Source: Acidisphaera sp035272265
Lineage (GTDB): Bacteria; Pseudomonadota; Alphaproteobacteria; Acetobacterales; Acetobacteraceae
Direction: 5' to 3'
Assembly (NCBI GenBank): GCA_035272265.1
Contig: DATEQV010000177.1
Location: 1-13,366 of the forward strand
Length of the DNA stretch: 13,366 bases
Shown in pieces: positions 13,053 through 13,366 of this stretch; within the stretch, counting starts at the first letter, position 1; each line of letters opens with the position of its first letter. A program made the position numbers and the translations under genes. Under the pieces are notes generated by a model, which had not been told where the DNA came from, did not search any database, and worked only from the letters and a program-made list of their open reading frames with translations.

Positions 13053-13366
13053 GTGTGCTGGGCATGTCCAGCAGCCTGGGGGTGAAAGTCCCCTGTGCAA
13101 CCTGATGGAGGTGAAGCACGAGTGAACCACAAGGGCGGAACCGCGAGGGACCGTCTGAAGGAAGTGTGGAGCGAAATCGCGTCCTGACGAACAGCAACCG
13201 GATATCGAGGCAGTCAGGGTCGGAGGAGCGGGCAGCCGATCGCGAAGTCCATATCCATCAAGGACCTTGACTGTAAATCCGGCAGGAGTGCGAGGAAGGC
13301 TGATGAACTTACCCCAGGAGATCTGCTCGGCGTCCTTCGGGACTGAGGGGGTCGCAAGGCCCTCTG
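13053..13366 (+). mobile_element. Group II intron, 5' end (domain I and following), running past the window end
   Basis: The non-coding sequence starts at GTGTG (13053-13057), matching the GUGYG 5' splice-site consensus, and has no plausible protein continuation. It opens with a hairpin (TGCTGG 13056-13061 / CCAGCA 13068-13073) and a GGGG-TGAAAGT-CCCC hairpin (13079-13093). It continues with stretches that recur in bacterial group II domain I: GACCGTCTGAAGGAAG, CTGACGAACA, AAGTCCATATCCATCAAGG and GATGAACTTACCCC. The intron is in the sense orientation relative to the host acyltransferase. The reverse transcriptase/maturase gene and the 3' domains V and VI should lie downstream, outside this window. 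Class could not be decided from this part. I could not identify EBS/IBS pairings with confidence. Confidence 0.8.

Noticed and set aside
11362..13125. Continuous plus-strand frame fusing a kinase-overlapping segment to the acyltransferase and intron start
   Set aside because: The first part is out of frame with the kinase-like protein and has junk composition. Only the part after 12730 is real, and the end (after 13053) is intron sequence.

Overview
The window is about 13.4 kb of very GC-rich bacterial chromosome with tightly packed genes, many start/stop overlaps and short gaps. A FYDLN-acid family protein (a family I know mainly from Alphaproteobacteria) sits next to aroA and cmk. Together with the high GC this suggests an alphaproteobacterium, plausibly of the Rhodospirillales/Acetobacteraceae type. 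The placement is inferred; no rRNA or tRNA gene is present to support it.

Layout. (1) Positions 1-3222 hold the C-terminal end of a YfhO-like multi-pass membrane protein that overlaps, tail to tail, a TrmH/SpoU-family RNA 2'-O-methyltransferase. A class I SAM methyltransferase with a PqqD-like C-terminal domain diverges from the latter, and a YdcF-family (DUF218) protein follows it. A 14-nt tandem repeat forms the junction of these last two genes. (2) Positions 3235-3900 hold a vapBC toxin-antitoxin pair on the minus strand with a dyad operator candidate in front of it. (3) Positions 4020-6163 form an apparent DNA-alkylation-response operon: full-length Ada, a 2OG-Fe(II) oxygenase coupled by an ATGA overlap, then a small cupin. 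(4) Positions 6191-8630 hold the FYDLN-acid protein diverging from aroA-cmk. The rpsA gene that commonly follows cmk is absent; a convergent fatty-acid desaturase occupies that place. (5) Positions 8637-10112 hold the desaturase and an AT-richer 303-bp intergenic region. Base composition changes abruptly inside the desaturase gene. (6) Positions 10113-12619 hold a FIST-domain sensory protein overlapping by one base a GAF/histidine-kinase-like protein that appears to have lost its phospho-acceptor His and the ATP-binding glycine box. (7) Positions 12698-13366 hold an acyltransferase-3 family gene broken twice: by a one-base deletion near its start and by a sense-oriented group II intron whose 5' end is at 13053 and which runs off the window.

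The most noteworthy items are the FIST/degenerate-kinase pair, which looks like a signalling module without ordinary phosphotransfer, the Ada/2OG-oxygenase/cupin repair cassette, the doubly damaged acyltransferase with its group II intron, and the mosaic composition of the desaturase.
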